Below are positions 49,522-59,500 of a stretch of 64,000 nucleotides of DNA, piece by piece. Location: NCBI RefSeq assembly GCF_014930455.1, contig NZ_JAAIYO010000002.1, forward strand, positions 62,001 to 126,000. Reading direction: 5' to 3'. Origin of the DNA: Corallococcus soli (lineage in GTDB: Bacteria > Myxococcota > Myxococcia > Myxococcales > Myxococcaceae). The position numbers and the translations under genes were made by a program. A model generated the notes under the pieces. It did not search any database, had not been told where the DNA came from, and saw nothing but the letters and a program-made list of their open reading frames with translations. How positions within the stretch are numbered: the first letter of the stretch is position 1; each line of letters begins with the position of its first letter.

Positions 49522-49563
49522 GATATACGAACGACTTCGTAGATGTCAACGAAGGTCTTCGTA
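49522..49563 (-). promoter_or_regulatory. BlaI-type promoter with two operator palindromes
   Basis: On the minus strand TTGACA (49544-49549) and TATATC (49522-49527) are 16 bases apart. Two copies of ACGAA-N4-TTCGT lie here, at 49527-49540 and 49549-49562, with centres 22 bases apart, about two helical turns. The first lies across the spacer, so a bound repressor would cover the promoter. The first also has matching outer T/A bases. They sit 32-73 bases upstream of the BlaI-like start codon. Confidence 0.75.
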
Positions 49564-49707
49564 GTTCAAGGGGAGGCGGGAGAGGGGGGCGCTCGCAAGC
49601 GGCTCCGGGTCCGGGGCTTCTGTCGGGCGCGCGGGTGCCCTCCGGGAGCGGTGGCTTGAAAGGCCCCGGGCGCTGCACACCCTGTCTGGTAGGGCGGAGG
49701 TCACGGG

Positions 49708-50595
49708 ATGATTGAAGCGGTGAAGCTCTGGAACGAGCCGAACAACAAGTCCCACTGGGACTTTGAAATCGACAAGGACTGGCTCATCTATTCGCGGATG
49801 GTGCGCCTGGCGGGGCAGGCGGTGCGCTCCGAGCACCGCTCGCTTCCCCGGGTGCTCGGGGGCATGTCGCCCATCGACACGTCGTTCCTGGAGCGGATGG
49901 AGCGGCAGGGCGCGCTGGACGAGGTGGACGTGGTGGCGGTGCACGGCTTCCCGCTCGACTGGAACCCCTGGCAGATTGACGAATGGCCCCAGCGCGTCGC
50001 GGAGGTGCGCGCCGCGACCCGCCACCCCGTGTGGGTGACGGAGGCGGGCGTCTCCTCCTTCGGCGCGGAGGAGGTGCAGGAGTTCGGCCTGCGGCGCACG
50101 GCGGAGCTGCTGCTGGGCCGGGTGGACCGCGTGCACTGGTACAGCCTCTATGATCTGCCCAAGGCGTGGCCCGCCACCACGCGCCATCGCGAAGCGGAGG
50201 GCTCCTCGTACTACCGGCACTTCTACATGGGGCTGCTGCGCGAGGACGGGACGCCCAAGCGCGCGCTGCGCCACTTCGCGGACTACACGCCCGAGCTGGG
50301 CATCTGCCAGTGGTTCCACTTCGAGGACCCCCGGCTGGAGGACGCGGTGGCGTGGCTGAAGAAGCTGGGGGTGCGCCGGCTGCGCACGGGCCTGAGCTGG
50401 GCGGACAGCCTCAGGCCCGGCGCGGAGGCGTGGTTCGACCGGCAGATGCACGCGCTGGAGGACTTCGACGTGACGCTCACCTGCTGCTTCACCCCGGAGT
50501 CGTGCGGCGTCAGCCCGCATCACACCAGCCCGCCCCACCGCGTGGAGGAGTTCGCCGACTTCTGCGCGCGCATGACCCGCCGCTACGCCAGGTAG
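49708..50595 (+). CDS. glycosidase-like protein, apparently circularly permuted TIM barrel
   Basis: 295 residues, with GGAGGTCACGGG before the ATG. The chain opens with V-K-L-W-N-E-P-N-N (acid/base Glu 10), then V-V-A-V-H-G-F near 75, V-W-V-T-E-A-G-V-S-S (nucleophile Glu 112), and V-H-W-Y-S-L-Y-D near 142. In most TIM-barrel glycosidases these are strands 4 to 8. The rest, L-G-I-C-Q-W-F near 197, L-G-V-R-R-L-R-T-G-L-S-W near 220 and V-T-L-T-C-C-F-T-P near 255, ending in F-A-D-F-C-A-R-M-T-R-R-Y-A, looks like strands 1 to 3, which normally lie before W-N-E-P-N. So the barrel seems to start in the middle. No signal peptide. Probably a cytoplasmic sugar enzyme of the downstream locus; substrate unknown. 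Confidence 0.68.
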   Translation: MIEAVKLWNEPNNKSHWDFEIDKDWLIYSRMVRLAGQAVRSEHRSLPRVLGGMSPIDTSFLERMERQGALDEVDVVAVHGFPLDWNPWQIDEWPQRVAEVRAATRHPVWVTEAGVSSFGAEEVQEFGLRRTAELLLGRVDRVHWYSLYDLPKAWPATTRHREAEGSSYYRHFYMGLLREDGTPKRALRHFADYTPELGICQWFHFEDPRLEDAVAWLKKLGVRRLRTGLSWADSLRPGAEAWFDRQMHALEDFDVTLTCCFTPESCGVSPHHTSPPHRVEEFADFCARMTRRYAR

Positions 50596-50650
50596 TCACG
50601 CCAGGGCGGAGGCGCTGGCGCCGCGGGGGGCACGGCCGCCTCGCGGTGCC

Positions 50651-51208
50651 TCACGCCCCGGTCGTGGCCTCCGCGTCCGCGCGCAGGTGGCGGTAGGCGA
50701 TGGCGGCGAGCGCGTCGAACGCGGGCACGTCCCAGGACACGGGCTGCCTCGCGTGCACCGCCTCCGTGTACGCGATGAAGGCCCCCAGCTGCTCCGGGCT
50801 GGGCGACACGCGGGGCCTGCGCGTCTTGGCCAGCTCCAGCGCGGCGAGGGGCTCCAGGCCCTGGTCCACCAGGACGCACAGGGCCAGCAGCGCGCTGCGC
50901 CCGATGCCGTGCTCGCAGTGGATGAGGACCTTCTGGCTCCGCGCCAGCCGCTCGCGCACCCACGCCACCCCGTCGTGGATCATCCGCAGCTGGATGGCGC
51001 GCATGTCCACGGTGGGCAGGTGCAGGAAGGTGATGCCGTGTGCGTGCAGCACGCGCTCATCGTCCTGGCATTCCACGCGGACATCCACCACGTGACGGAC
51101 TCCCAGCTTCCGGGCCAGGTGCGCGGCGGCGTCCATGGGATAGCTTCCTCCCACCGCCAGCGTGGGCGTCACCCAGTCGAGGTTGAGGTCCCGCTGCTTC
51201 GCGCGCAT
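50651..51208 (-). CDS. dual-specificity/tyrosine-type protein phosphatase
   Basis: 185 residues. The phosphatase loop I-H-C-E-H-G-I-G-R-S-A-L-L (Cys-x5-Arg) lies near 96-107 with the preceding general-acid region V-D-M-R-A near 67. The N-terminus carries V-R-H-V-V-D-V-R near 37 and L-H-L-P-T-V-D near 62, typical of small DSP-like proteins. No signal peptide, so it acts in the cytoplasm. The family removes phosphate from Tyr/Ser/Thr or from lipids and sugars. It is encoded against the sugar genes on both sides and may be unrelated to them. Confidence 0.86.
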   Translation of the reverse strand: MRAKQRDLNLDWVTPTLAVGGSYPMDAAAHLARKLGVRHVVDVRVECQDDERVLHAHGITFLHLPTVDMRAIQLRMIHDGVAWVRERLARSQKVLIHCEHGIGRSALLALCVLVDQGLEPLAALELAKTRRPRVSPSPEQLGAFIAYTEAVHARQPVSWDVPAFDALAAIAYRHLRADAEATTGA

Positions 51209-51350
51209 GTGCTCTCCTCCCCGCGGGGGCTCCCCGGCGTGGGGGGAAGATGGGGGCGCGCCGCGAAGAACACCGGGGGGCCAGGGCGGGACTCCGGGCG
51301 CTCGGCCCGCTGAGCGCTACCGCCGCCGGGCACCCGGCCCAGGAGGATCC

Positions 51351-53048
51351 ATGTCGCCTCGCAGGGATGGCTGGCGGGTGTCGCTGCTGGTGGTGGTGGC
51401 CCTGCTGGGATGCGCGTCGTCCCGCCCGCTGCCTTCCGCCGGGCCCGTGCTCCAGGAGGTGGAGCGCTTCGCGCGCTTCGAGTCCGACTTCGACGTGCCG
51501 GGCCTCACGCGCGCGCCAGACGACGTCGCGGTGCACGCGCGCTTCGTCGCGCCGTCGGGCCGGGAGGTGGTCGTGGGTGGCTTTCCCGTGGAGGGGGGCG
51601 GCTTCCGCGTGCGCTTCACCCCCCAGGAGGTGGGCGAGTACGGCTACCGCATCCACGCGGACGGGGGGCAGGGGGCCCGCGAGGTCGCCTCGGGCCGGTT
51701 CGTGTCCCGGCCGTCCACGCGCCGGGGCTTCGTGCGCCGGAGCACCGTGTCCGCGCACCACCTGGCGTGGGAGGACGGCACGCCGTTCCTGCCGCTGGGG
51801 GAGAACCGCTTCAACGTCTACGACCCGACCTGGAACCACGGCCAGCAGTCCGCGCCGGACTACATCGCCGGCATGGCGGCGCGCGGGATGAACACCCTGC
51901 GCATCTTCATCTTCACCGACTGCGAGCGCGAGGAGCCCGCGCCCGGCCCGCAGCCAGGGTGCCTGGAGCCGCGCCCCGGCGTCTTCGATGCCCAGGTCGC
52001 CGCCCGCTACGACGCCATCTTCGCCGCGGCCGAACAACACGGCCTCCAGGTGGTCCTCACGCTCTTCGCGGTGGGCTTCACGCCAGGGGAGACGTGGAAG
52101 AGCTGGGAGGACAACCCCTACAGCACCGCGCGCGGGGGGCCTGCCGCCATGCCCGACGACTTCTTCGACCGCCCGGAGCTGGCGGAGCGGCGGCTGCGCT
52201 ACGTGCTCGCGCGCTACGGCGCCTCCCCGAGCCTGCTCGCCGTGGACCTGCTCAACGAGCCGGAGTGGGACGGCAACGTGGGCGAGGCGACGTGGAGGCC
52301 CTGGGCGGAGCGGCTCGCGACGACGTGGCACGCGGAAGACCCCTACGGGCACCTCGTCACGGTGGGCTCGGTGGGGCTGCACTGGAACGTCGATGGGGAC
52401 GAGCGCCCCTGGTACGCGAGCCCTCGCAACGACCTGCTGCAGTGGCACCTCTACGGCGAGGACTTCTACCAGGTGCATGCGCTGGCGGCGGAGCTGACGC
52501 GCAAGGTGGCGGAGACGTGGGGCTACGACAAGCCCATCCTCTGCGGGGAGTTTGGCTACGGCGGCGAGGACCGCGCGACGTTCGACCACACCCACGTGGG
52601 CATCTGGGTCACCACGTTCTCCGGCGCGGGGGGGCTCGCGCACAGCGCCCCGCCCTTCACGGAGGACTCCGACGTGCCGATGACGCCGGAGCGCGGCCGC
52701 CACTTCCGCGTGCTGGCGGACTTCCTCGCGCGCCTGCCTCCGGGGCCGCCGCTGCTGCCCCTGGCCGCGCCGGGAGCCTCCCCCGGAGGCACGCGCGCGT
52801 GGGCGCTGGGCCGCCCGGGCCTCCAGGCGCTGTGGGTGATGGGCGCGAAGGAGGGCTACGGCCAACCCGTGAGCGACGCCCGGGTGCTCGTGCGGCTTGA
52901 GCCCGGACGCTACCGCGTCACCTGGTGGGACGACGTGACGGGGGCGGTGCTGGGCCGCGAGGAGCGGACCATGTCGGGCCCGGAGACGTCGCTGGGCGTG
53001 CCCGCGTTCACGCGCCACGCGGCCGGCATGCTGGAAGCGATGCGCTGA
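51351..53048 (+). CDS. DUF5060/DUF4038-type glycosidase lipoprotein
   Basis: 565 residues; the ATG has AGGAGGATCC directly upstream. The signal peptide ends in a lipobox (A-L-L-G-C). An N-terminal beta domain (about 35-115, with F-T-P-Q-E-V-G-E-Y-G-Y) is DUF5060-like. It is followed by a GH5-like TIM barrel: F-L-P-L-G-E-N-R-F near 145, G-M-N-T-L-R-I-F-I-F near 177, acid/base in L-L-N-E-P-E-W-D near 302, and nucleophile in I-L-C-G-E-F-G-Y near 395. A short beta tail ends the chain. It is an exported glycan hydrolase and may trim the product of the following sugar genes or degrade prey glycan. Confidence 0.82.
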   Translation: MSPRRDGWRVSLLVVVALLGCASSRPLPSAGPVLQEVERFARFESDFDVPGLTRAPDDVAVHARFVAPSGREVVVGGFPVEGGGFRVRFTPQEVGEYGYRIHADGGQGAREVASGRFVSRPSTRRGFVRRSTVSAHHLAWEDGTPFLPLGENRFNVYDPTWNHGQQSAPDYIAGMAARGMNTLRIFIFTDCEREEPAPGPQPGCLEPRPGVFDAQVAARYDAIFAAAEQHGLQVVLTLFAVGFTPGETWKSWEDNPYSTARGGPAAMPDDFFDRPELAERRLRYVLARYGASPSLLAVDLLNEPEWDGNVGEATWRPWAERLATTWHAEDPYGHLVTVGSVGLHWNVDGDERPWYASPRNDLLQWHLYGEDFYQVHALAAELTRKVAETWGYDKPILCGEFGYGGEDRATFDHTHVGIWVTTFSGAGGLAHSAPPFTEDSDVPMTPERGRHFRVLADFLARLPPGPPLLPLAAPGASPGGTRAWALGRPGLQALWVMGAKEGYGQPVSDARVLVRLEPGRYRVTWWDDVTGAVLGREERTMSGPETSLGVPAFTRHAAGMLEAMR

Positions 53049-53241
53049 AAGCGGCGTCCAGTTCCATCACGCCCCGCCCGCGTCGTCCCCGGGTCCAGGC
53101 CGTGCGTCCGACAGGGAAGCGCGGCGCCGTCCAGCGCCCCCGGGGAGGTCACGAGGCCACACGAAAGGGGCCCCGCCGCACCGGGTCCCTCCGCGCGCCG
53201 GCCACCGTAGCTTGAGGCGACTCCACCTGCGGAGGCGGCAC

Positions 53242-54216
53242 ATGGACGCGGCGGCGAACACGATGCGGGCAGCGGTGTTGGGCGGCCCCCGGGGCACCCG
53301 GGTGGAGCGCGTGGCGCGGCCGGAGCCTGGGCCCGGCGCGGTGCGGGTGAAGATGGAGGGCTGCGGGCTGTGTGGCTCCAACCTCCCCGTGTGGGAAGGG
53401 CGCGACTGGTTCCGCTACCCGCTGTCGCCCGGGGCTCCGGGGCATGAGGGGTGGGGCGTGGTGGATGCGCTGGGCCCGGGCGTCTCCGGCCTGAAGCCCG
53501 GGGACCGCGTGGCCACGCTGTCGTCGGCCGCCCTCGCCGAATACGAAGTGGTGGACGCGGCGTCCGCGGTGGTGCTGCCGCGAGCGCTCGACGGCAAGCC
53601 CTTCCCCGGCGAACCGCTGGGCTGCGCGATGAACATCTTCCGGCGCGCGGACATCCAGCCGGGGCAGACGGTGGCCATCCTCGGCATCGGCTTCCTGGGC
53701 GCGGTGGTGACGCGGCTGGCGACGAACGCCGGAGCGCGCGTCATCGCCATCACGCGCAGGCCCTGGGCGCTGGAGCTGGCGCGCGGGTACGGCGCCGCCG
53801 AATGCATCCCCATGGACGACCACCACCGCATCGTCGAGCGCGTGAAGGACCTGACCCACGGCACCTTCTGCGACCGGGTCATCGAGGTCGTCGGAGAGCA
53901 GTGGCCCCTGGACCTCGCGGGGGAGCTGACGCGCGAGCGGGGACGGCTGATCATCGCGGGCTATCACCAGGACGGCCCCCGCCAGGTGAACATGCAGCTG
54001 TGGAACTGGCGCGGACTGGACGTCATCAACGCCCACGAGCGCGACCCCCGCGTCTACGTGGAGGGCATCCGCCTGGCAGTGGACGCGGTCGCCTCCGGCC
54101 GGTTGGATCCCTTCCCGCTCTTCACCCACACCTACGGGATGGAGGACCTGGACCAGGCCTTCCACGCGATGCGCACGCGCCCGGATGGCTTCCTCAAGGC
54201 GCTCGTCACCGTATGA
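53242..54216 (+). CDS. zinc-type alcohol dehydrogenase family protein
   Basis: 324 residues, GGAGG before the ATG. MDR-family features: E-G-C-G-L-C-G-S-N near 36 (the usual catalytic Cys environment), G-H-E-G-W-G near 64, V-A-I-L-G-I-G-F-L-G-A near 141 for NAD binding, and a nucleotide-binding T-R-R near 165. The four-Cys structural zinc loop is absent, as in several sugar- or polyol-type members. Overlap with the next gene (ATGA) indicates cotranscription with the Gfo/Idh/MocA gene, which suggests both act on one sugar intermediate. Confidence 0.85.
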   Translation: MDAAANTMRAAVLGGPRGTRVERVARPEPGPGAVRVKMEGCGLCGSNLPVWEGRDWFRYPLSPGAPGHEGWGVVDALGPGVSGLKPGDRVATLSSAALAEYEVVDAASAVVLPRALDGKPFPGEPLGCAMNIFRRADIQPGQTVAILGIGFLGAVVTRLATNAGARVIAITRRPWALELARGYGAAECIPMDDHHRIVERVKDLTHGTFCDRVIEVVGEQWPLDLAGELTRERGRLIIAGYHQDGPRQVNMQLWNWRGLDVINAHERDPRVYVEGIRLAVDAVASGRLDPFPLFTHTYGMEDLDQAFHAMRTRPDGFLKALVTV

Positions 54217-55220
54217 GCGCCGCCATGCGAGGACAGGGGACGCGGCCCCGGGTGGGCTTCCTGGGCGTGGGCTGGATTGGACGCAACCGCCTGGAGGCAC
54301 TCGTGCGCTCCGAGCAGGTCCAGGTGGTGGGCATCTCCGACCCGTCACCCGACGCGGCCCGCGAGGCCCTGGCGCTCGTCCCGGGCGCCGCGTGCGTGGC
54401 GTCGCTGGAGGCCTTGCTCGAGCTGGGGCTCGACGGGCTGGTCATCGCCACGCCCAGCGCGGTGCACGCGGAGCAGTCGCTGCGTGCGTTGGAGCGGGGC
54501 GTGGCCGTCTTCTGCCAGAAGCCGCTGGGCCGCACGGCCGGGGAGGTGCGGCGCGTGGTGGACGCCGCCCGCGCCGCGGATCGCCTCCTGGGCGTGGACC
54601 TGAGCTACCGCTTCACCACCGGCATGCAGCGGATCCGCGAGCGCCTCCAGGCAGGCGCGCTGGGGCACGTCTACGCGGTGAGCCTGGTGTTCCACAACGC
54701 CTACGGCCCGGACAAGCCGTGGTTCTACGACCCCAGGCTGGCGGGCGGCGGGTGCGTGATGGACCTGGGCATCCACCTGGTCGACCTGGCCCTGTGGGGG
54801 CTGGGCTTTCCGGACGTGAAGTCGGTGACCTGCCAGCGCTTCTCGCAGGGACGGCCGCTGGGCTCGCGCGAGGAGGCGGTGGAGGACTACGCCGCCGCGC
54901 AGCTCGCGCTGGGAACGGGCACCGCCGTGCAGCTCGCCTGCTCATGGAAGCTGCCCGCCGGGTGCGACGCGGTCATCGAAGCCGCGTTCTACGGGACGCA
55001 GGGCGGCGCCGCGCTCCGCAACGTCCAGGGCTCCTTCTACGACTTCACCGCGGACGTCTTCCAGGGCACCCGGCGTGAGCGGTTGAGCGAGCCACCGGAT
55101 GCCTGGGGCGGGCGGGCCGCCGTGGCATGGGCCACCCGGCTGGCGCGGGGCGAGCGCTTCGACGCGGAGGCGGAGCAGCTGGTGGAGGTGGCCGCCACGC
55201 TGGACCGCCTCTACGGCTGA
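54213..55220 (+). CDS. Gfo/Idh/MocA-family oxidoreductase
   Basis: 335 residues. N-terminal Rossmann loop V-G-F-L-G-V-G-W-I-G-R near 14, then I-S-D-P near 41, V-I-A-T-P-S-A-V-H near 75, and the key E/C-Q-K-P-L-G near 102 (Lys of the C-x-K-P motif). A C-terminal substrate domain has Y-R-F-T-T-G near 131, G-G-C-V-M-D-L-G-I-H-L-V-D near 182. The G-I-H-x-x-D motif carries the catalytic His. These enzymes oxidise or epimerise sugars and nucleotide sugars with NAD. It follows the alcohol dehydrogenase in the operon. Confidence 0.9.
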   Translation: MSAAMRGQGTRPRVGFLGVGWIGRNRLEALVRSEQVQVVGISDPSPDAAREALALVPGAACVASLEALLELGLDGLVIATPSAVHAEQSLRALERGVAVFCQKPLGRTAGEVRRVVDAARAADRLLGVDLSYRFTTGMQRIRERLQAGALGHVYAVSLVFHNAYGPDKPWFYDPRLAGGGCVMDLGIHLVDLALWGLGFPDVKSVTCQRFSQGRPLGSREEAVEDYAAAQLALGTGTAVQLACSWKLPAGCDAVIEAAFYGTQGGAALRNVQGSFYDFTADVFQGTRRERLSEPPDAWGGRAAVAWATRLARGERFDAEAEQLVEVAATLDRLYG

Positions 55221-55270
55221 GCGCTGCACCGCCGTCCTCCCTCCTGCGGGCGGGCTGGCGCGGAAGGGGA

Positions 55271-57103
55271 ATGCGCGGCGGGACGTTCCCGGCGCGCATG
55301 CCCAATCCCCCCGTCCCCTCCGCCTCGTTGTGGCGCGCGATGGCGTACCTGCGGCCCCACCGTGGCGCGGTCGCCTTCATCCTGCTGCTGGTGCTGACGT
55401 CCGCCTCGCTGAGCGCCCTGGAGCCGCTGGTGCTCAAGTACATCTTCGATCAGCTGGGCGACCAGGGCGCCGTCCGGGCGGTGCTCCTGGGCGTGGGAGG
55501 CCTGGTGCTGCTGGGGCTCGTGCGCGAGGTGCTCGCCTCCACGTCGAACTGGCTCACCTGGCGCACGCGCATCCACGTCCACTATTCGCTCAACGAGGCC
55601 ACCGTCACGCGCCTGCACCGGCTGCCCCTGAGCTTCCACCGCGAGGAGGGCGTGGGCGCCATCATGACCCGGCTGGACCGGGGCATGCAGGGCTTCGTGG
55701 GGGCCATCACGGAGCTGACATTCAACGTGGTGCCCGCGGCGGCGTACCTGCTGCTCTCCGTCATCATCATGTTCCGGCTGGACTGGCGGCTGGCGCTCGT
55801 GGCGCTCGCGTTCGCGCCCATCCCGGTGCTCATCGCCCGGAAGGCCGCGCCCGTGCAGACGCGGCGCGAGCAGACGCTGATGGACCGCTGGGCGAAGATC
55901 TATGCCCGCTTCAACGAGGTGCTCTCCGGCATCGTCACGGTGAAGAGCTTCGCCATGGAGGAGCGCGAGAAGCAGCGCTTCCTGCACGACGTGCGCGAGG
56001 CGAACGCCGTCGTCACCCGGGGCGTGGGCTACGACGCCGTGGTGGGCGCGGGACAGAACGTGACGGTGCTGGTGGCGCGCGTGGCGTCCATCGGCATGGG
56101 CGGCCTGCTCGTCCTCAAGGGCGACATCACCACCGGCACGCTGGTGGCGTTCCTGGGCTACATCGGCGGGCTCTTCGGGCCGGTGCAGGGCCTGAGCGGT
56201 GTGTACCGGACGCTGCGGACCGCGTCCGTGGCCATGCGCCAGGTGTTCTCCATCCTGGATGCGCAGGACCACCTGGGCGATGCGCCGGACGCGCGCGAGG
56301 TCACCGGCCTGCGCGGGGAGGTGGAGTTCGCGGACATCCACTTCGCCTACCCCGCCGCCGCGGGGGAGCACCGGCCGCTGCTGCGAGGCATCAACCTGAA
56401 GGTGAACGCGGGAGAGACCATCGCGCTCGTGGGACCCAGCGGGGCGGGCAAGACGACCCTGATGAGCCTGCTGTGCCGCTTCTACGACCCCGTCCAGGGC
56501 GTGGTGCGCATCGACGGGCAGGACGTCCGCTCCCTCAAGCAGATGTCGCTTCGCCACCACATCGGCGTGGTGCTCCAGGACAGCCTGCTCTTCAACGAGA
56601 GCGTGCGCGCGAACATCGCCTACGGGCGGCCCGACGCCACCCAGGCGCAGATTGAAGCCGCCGCGCGCGCCGCGCACGCGGACGTCTTCATCGACCGGTT
56701 GCCGCAGGGCTACGACACGGTGGTGGGCGAGAAGGGCAGCCGCCTGTCCGCGGGCGAGCGCCAGCGCATCGCCATCGCGCGCTCGCTGCTCAAGGATCCG
56801 CCCATCCTCGTGCTGGACGAGCCCACCAGCGCGCTGGACGCGGAGAGCGAGGCCCTGGTGCAGGAGGCGCTGGGCCGGTTGATGAAGGGCCGCACCACCT
56901 TCGCCATCGCGCACCGGCTGTCCACCGTCGTGGACGCGGATCGCATCCTGGTGCTCCAGGACGGCCGCATCGTGGAGCAGGGCCCGCACGCCGAGCTGAT
57001 GCGCCGTGACGGTTACTATGCGTCACTCGTGCGCCGCCAGACGCGCGGGCTGCTGCCTGAGCGGCCCCCGCTCCCGGAGCCCCCCACGCCCGTCGCGGCG
57101 TGA
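55271..57103 (+). CDS. ABC exporter, fused membrane and ATPase domains
   Basis: 610 residues from the ATG at 55271; an ATG at 55298 is an alternative and neither has ideal spacing. Residues about 15-320 carry a six-segment exporter membrane domain (A-F-I-L-L-L-V-L-T-S-A-S-L near 35). The ATPase has Walker A V-G-P-S-G-A-G-K-T-T near 390, Q-loop V-L-Q-D-S-L, signature L-S-A-G-E-R-Q-R near 492, Walker B I-L-V-L-D-E-P-T-S-A-L-D near 513, and H-loop A-H-R-L-S near 548. This is the MsbA/lipid-exporter type. A Pro-rich tail ends the chain. In context it may flip a lipid-linked sugar or export the product. Confidence 0.9.
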   Translation: MRGGTFPARMPNPPVPSASLWRAMAYLRPHRGAVAFILLLVLTSASLSALEPLVLKYIFDQLGDQGAVRAVLLGVGGLVLLGLVREVLASTSNWLTWRTRIHVHYSLNEATVTRLHRLPLSFHREEGVGAIMTRLDRGMQGFVGAITELTFNVVPAAAYLLLSVIIMFRLDWRLALVALAFAPIPVLIARKAAPVQTRREQTLMDRWAKIYARFNEVLSGIVTVKSFAMEEREKQRFLHDVREANAVVTRGVGYDAVVGAGQNVTVLVARVASIGMGGLLVLKGDITTGTLVAFLGYIGGLFGPVQGLSGVYRTLRTASVAMRQVFSILDAQDHLGDAPDAREVTGLRGEVEFADIHFAYPAAAGEHRPLLRGINLKVNAGETIALVGPSGAGKTTLMSLLCRFYDPVQGVVRIDGQDVRSLKQMSLRHHIGVVLQDSLLFNESVRANIAYGRPDATQAQIEAAARAAHADVFIDRLPQGYDTVVGEKGSRLSAGERQRIAIARSLLKDPPILVLDEPTSALDAESEALVQEALGRLMKGRTTFAIAHRLSTVVDADRILVLQDGRIVEQGPHAELMRRDGYYASLVRRQTRGLLPERPPLPEPPTPVAA

Positions 57104-57165
57104 CGGCGTTGAACCCAGGTCCCATGCGGACAGGGGTTTCCCGACGCGGAAGGGGCGCTCACCCA

Positions 57166-57190
57166 AGCGAGCCACCCGGACGGGCTCGCT
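57166..57190 (+). terminator. hairpin after the ABC exporter gene
   Basis: AGCGAGCC (57166-57173) pairs perfectly with GGCTCGCT (57183-57190) around nine bases. It lies about 60 bases after the exporter stop and 77 before the next start. No T-tract follows, so I rate it as a weak terminator or mRNA-end structure. Confidence 0.35.
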
Positions 57191-57266
57191 CCCAGGAGGG
57201 CGGTGTTTAGAGTTGCTGGGGCAGGCAACGACCGCTGACGTAGAGGCGGCGGGGGAGGTAGGGCTC

Positions 57267-58384
<1,118 letters not shown>

Positions 58385-58388
<4 letters not shown>

Positions 58389-59500
58389 GGCCCGCGAGCG
58401 AGGGCCCTGGCAACGGCGGGGCGAGGCACGTCGTCATCTTCGGGGGCGCCGGCTTCATCGGCTCCAACGTGGCGGACCACTACCTGAGCGAGGGGCGCCC
58501 GGTGCGCGTCTTCGACAACGTGTCGCGCCCGGGCGTGGAGCGCAACCTGCGCTGGCTGCGGGAGCGGCATGGCGCGCTCCTGAGCATTGAAGTGGGGGAC
58601 ACCCGCGACCTGCGCGCGGTGCGCCGGGCCGTGCGTGACGCCCGCGAGGTGTTCCACTTCGCGGCCCAGGTGGCGGTCACCCACAGCCTGGAGTCGCCCC
58701 TGCACGACTTCGAGGTCAACGCGCGCGGCACCCTCCATGTCCTGGAGGCCCTGCGGGAGCTGGAGACGCCCGCGCCGCTCGTCTTCACCTCCACCAACAA
58801 GGTCTACGGCGGATTGAAGGGCCTGGCGCTGTCGCCCCGGGCACAGCGCTACGCGCCGGGCGACGACGCCACGCGCGCCCACGGCATCAGCGAGCAGTGC
58901 CCGCTCGACTTCGAGAGCCCCTATGGCTGCTCCAAGGGGGCCGCGGACCAGTACGTGCTCGACTATGCGCGCTCCTACGGCCTGCCGGCGGTGGTGTTCC
59001 GGATGAGCTGCATCTACGGGCCCCGGCAGTACGGCACGGAGGACCAGGGCTGGGTGGCGCACTTCCTGCTGCGCGCGCTGGACGGAGCGCCCCTCACCCT
59101 CTACGGCGACGGCATGCAGGTGCGCGACATCCTCTTCGTGGAGGACCTGGTGCGCGCCTTCCGGCTGGCCCAGCAGGCCATGCCCCGCATCCAGGGACGG
59201 GCCTTCAACATCGGCGGTGGGCCGGGACAGACGGTGAGCCTGCTGGAGCTGCTGGAGCTCATCGAGCGGCGCACCGGCCACCGCCCCCGCGTCACCTTCG
59301 AGGACTGGCGCACGGGGGACCAGCGCTACTACGTCTCCGACACGCGCGCCTTCATGCGGGAGACCGGGTGGATGCCGCGCGTGGGGGTGCGGGAGGGCGT
59401 GTCGAGGCTCTCAGCCTGGCTGGAGGAGCTGAGGGGCGAGCGGACGCGGGCGTCCATGGCGCGGGGGGAGTCGCTTGAAGCCGTCGCCAGCCAGCCGTGA
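58385..59500 (+). CDS. CDP-paratose 2-epimerase-like NAD-dependent epimerase
   Basis: 371 residues, starting in an ATGA overlap. Motifs: V-V-I-F-G-G-A-G-F-I-G-S-N near 16, D-N-V-S-R-P-G-V-E-R-N-L near 44 (characteristic of CDP-paratose/tyvelose epimerases), F-H-F-A-A-Q-V-A-V near 95, T-S-T-N-K-V-Y-G-G near 136, catalytic Y-G-C-S-K near 180, and Y-G-P-R-Q-Y-G near 214. The S-R-P-G-V-E-x-N-L segment and long insert after T-N-K-V-Y-G support this branch over GalE. It probably makes an unusual deoxysugar nucleotide. Confidence 0.87.
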
